From DTGL01 sp038895395 (GTDB lineage Archaea > Iainarchaeota > Iainarchaeia > Iainarchaeales > DTGL01): 23,165 nt of DNA. Both the position numbers and the translations under genes were made by a program. This document shows, piece by piece, positions 22,309 through 23,165 of the stretch; the first letter of the stretch is position 1; every line of letters begins with the position of its first letter. The stretch is taken from NCBI GenBank assembly GCA_038895395.1, contig JAWANJ010000012.1, positions 1-23,165 on the forward strand. The letters are read 5' to 3'. The notes under the pieces are model-generated. The model was not told the DNA's origin. It saw nothing but the letters and a program-made list of their open reading frames with translations, and made no database searches.

Positions 22309-22796
22309 TGAGAATCTTTGTTGCTTTGGGAACACATAAACAGCAGTTTAACAGACTTTTAAAAGCAGTTGATGAAATTGCTAAAAACAACAGCAAAATA
22401 GAATTTTTTGCACAGATTGGAAATTCGGACTATTTACCGAAGAATTATGCATTCAAAAAGTTTCTTACATCAGAGGAGTATGAAAATGAAATAAAAAAAG
22501 CAGATGTTGTAGTATCACATGCTGGTGCAGGCTCAATAATTAGTGCATTAGCACAAAAGAAACCAATTGTGTTAGTACCAAGATTAAAAAAGTATGGAGA
22601 GCACACTGATGACCACCAGGTTGACATAGCAAACGCATTGCAAAGAAAGGGCAAAGCTATTGTCGTTAATGACTTAAAAAAATTATATATTGCTCTGCAA
22701 GAAGCAAAGGATTTTAAGCCAGCATTACGCAGCAGCAAGAAAAAACTCATTTTAAGAATTAGAAAATTCTTGAGTGAATGTTATGAAAAAAAATAA
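22308..22796 (+). CDS. alg13: Alg13-like glycosyltransferase subunit (catalytic half)
   Basis: 162-residue GT28 C-terminal-type domain. MRIFVALGTHKQQFNRLL at the start, KADVVVSHAGAGSIISAL and KKPIVLVPRLKKYGEHTDDHQ are the UDP-sugar binding features of the Alg13/PssE/EpsF family. It acts with the preceding Alg14 as a split UDP-sugar transferase. The start overlaps the alg14 stop (TAATG), and its stop overlaps the next gene by 14 nt. Confidence 0.94.
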   Translation: MRIFVALGTHKQQFNRLLKAVDEIAKNNSKIEFFAQIGNSDYLPKNYAFKKFLTSEEYENEIKKADVVVSHAGAGSIISALAQKKPIVLVPRLKKYGEHTDDHQVDIANALQRKGKAIVVNDLKKLYIALQEAKDFKPALRSSKKKLILRIRKFLSECYEKK

Positions 22797-23165
22797 TTTG
22801 CCAAATGTGAGCATCATAGTGGCAACATATAACAGAGCAAACATATTAAGGAAAACACTTAACGCGATGCTCAAGCTGAAATATCCGTCAAAATATGAAA
22901 TAATTGTCATAAACGATGGAAGCACTGACAACACAAGGGAAATGCTAAACAAAGAATTTCTTGGAAATGATAAGATAACAATAATAAACTTTGAAAAAAA
23001 TCAAGGGGTCTGCAAGGCAAGAAATGCTGGCATAAAGATAGCAAAACACGAAATAATAGTAACAATGGATGATGACTGCATTCCAGACAAAAATTGGCTA
23101 AAAGATCTTGTAAGTGGTTTCAGCGATCCTAAAGTTGCAGTTGTTTCAAGCTATGGTGGGTTTGG
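22783..23165 (+). CDS. Family 2 glycosyltransferase (partial, cut by the right edge)
   Basis: The ATG at 22783 opens a frame with no stop in the 127 codons before the edge. The product has the GT2 nucleotide-binding fold: VSIIVATYNRANILRKTL (about 9-26), EIIVINDGSTDNTREML (about 40-56), GVCKARNAGI, and the metal-binding acidic cluster MDDDCIPD (about 101-108). A specific sugar cannot be named. Placement after alg13 suggests it extends the N-glycan or polysaccharide. The start overlaps alg13 by 14 nt. Confidence 0.92.
   Translation, partial: MKKNNLPNVSIIVATYNRANILRKTLNAMLKLKYPSKYEIIVINDGSTDNTREMLNKEFLGNDKITIINFEKNQGVCKARNAGIKIAKHEIIVTMDDDCIPDKNWLKDLVSGFSDPKVAVVSSYGGF

Noticed and set aside
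1..23165. CRISPR arrays, transposons, integrases, tRNA genes
   Set aside because: No regular repeats, transposase or integrase motifs, terminal inverted repeats or tRNA cloverleaf were seen; the window looks like a stable core chromosome.

Overview
The window is an AT-rich stretch of an archaeal chromosome. It encodes an archaeal TBP, ribosomal protein L21e, RNA polymerase subunit F (Rpb4), a DUF655 protein, a Dim1/KsgA methyltransferase, A-type (V-type) ATP synthase subunits, a form III RuBisCO with an AMP phosphorylase, an Ogg2-type DNA glycosylase and an AglB oligosaccharyltransferase. Archaeal TATA boxes (TTTAAATA-like) sit about 26-30 nt before probable transcript starts, and GGTGA-type ribosome binding sites are common. 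Compact gene spacing and lineage-variant motifs fit a DPANN-type or other uncultured archaeon, but the lineage cannot be fixed from the sequence. A run of ten Ns at 6674-6683 marks a draft scaffold.

Layout. (1) 1-2966, minus strand: A-type ATP synthase genes in transcribed order H-I-K-E, with E running off the left edge. (2) 2967-3199: divergent promoter region. (3) 3200-9141, plus strand: an unusually complete UMP biosynthesis operon, pyrB-pyrI-pyrC-pyrE-pyrF-pyrD-pyrK, with touching or overlapping genes; pyrF is broken only by the N gap. (4) 9191-12118: form III RuBisCO and AMP phosphorylase, each with its own TATA box. (5) 12171-12647: a small secreted, membrane-anchored protein of unknown function whose 3' end overlaps ksgA. 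(6) 12589-14665, minus strand: the classic archaeal block L21e-rpoF-DUF655-ksgA. (7) 14859-15602: TBP and a stand-alone 5S rRNA. (8) 15649-18349: an Ogg2 glycosylase divergent from an ArsR-type regulator followed by iscS and iscU. (9) 18453 to the right edge: an N-glycosylation cluster of AglB, a DPAGT1/Alg7-like GlcNAc-1-phosphate transferase, split Alg14 and Alg13, and a family 2 glycosyltransferase cut by the edge.

How the genes work together. The pyr operon makes UMP from carbamoyl phosphate, aspartate and PRPP; no carbamoyl phosphate synthetase is seen. AMP phosphorylase and RuBisCO are two of the three enzymes of the archaeal AMP pathway, which turns AMP into ribose-1,5-bisphosphate and finally 3-phosphoglycerate. 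The third enzyme, ribose-1,5-bisphosphate isomerase, is not in the window. The regulator-iscS-iscU set looks like a self-regulated iron-sulfur cluster assembly operon: a perfect 9-bp inverted repeat lies between the TATA box and the regulator's start codon. The right-hand cluster would build and transfer a lipid-linked glycan.

The observations most worth checking are the ArsR-isc control region with its shared symmetric TATA box, the pyr/RuBisCO/AMP phosphorylase neighbourhood, the artefactual gap in pyrF, the Na+-type ligand pattern in the ATP synthase c subunit, and the altered WWDxG motif in AglB.
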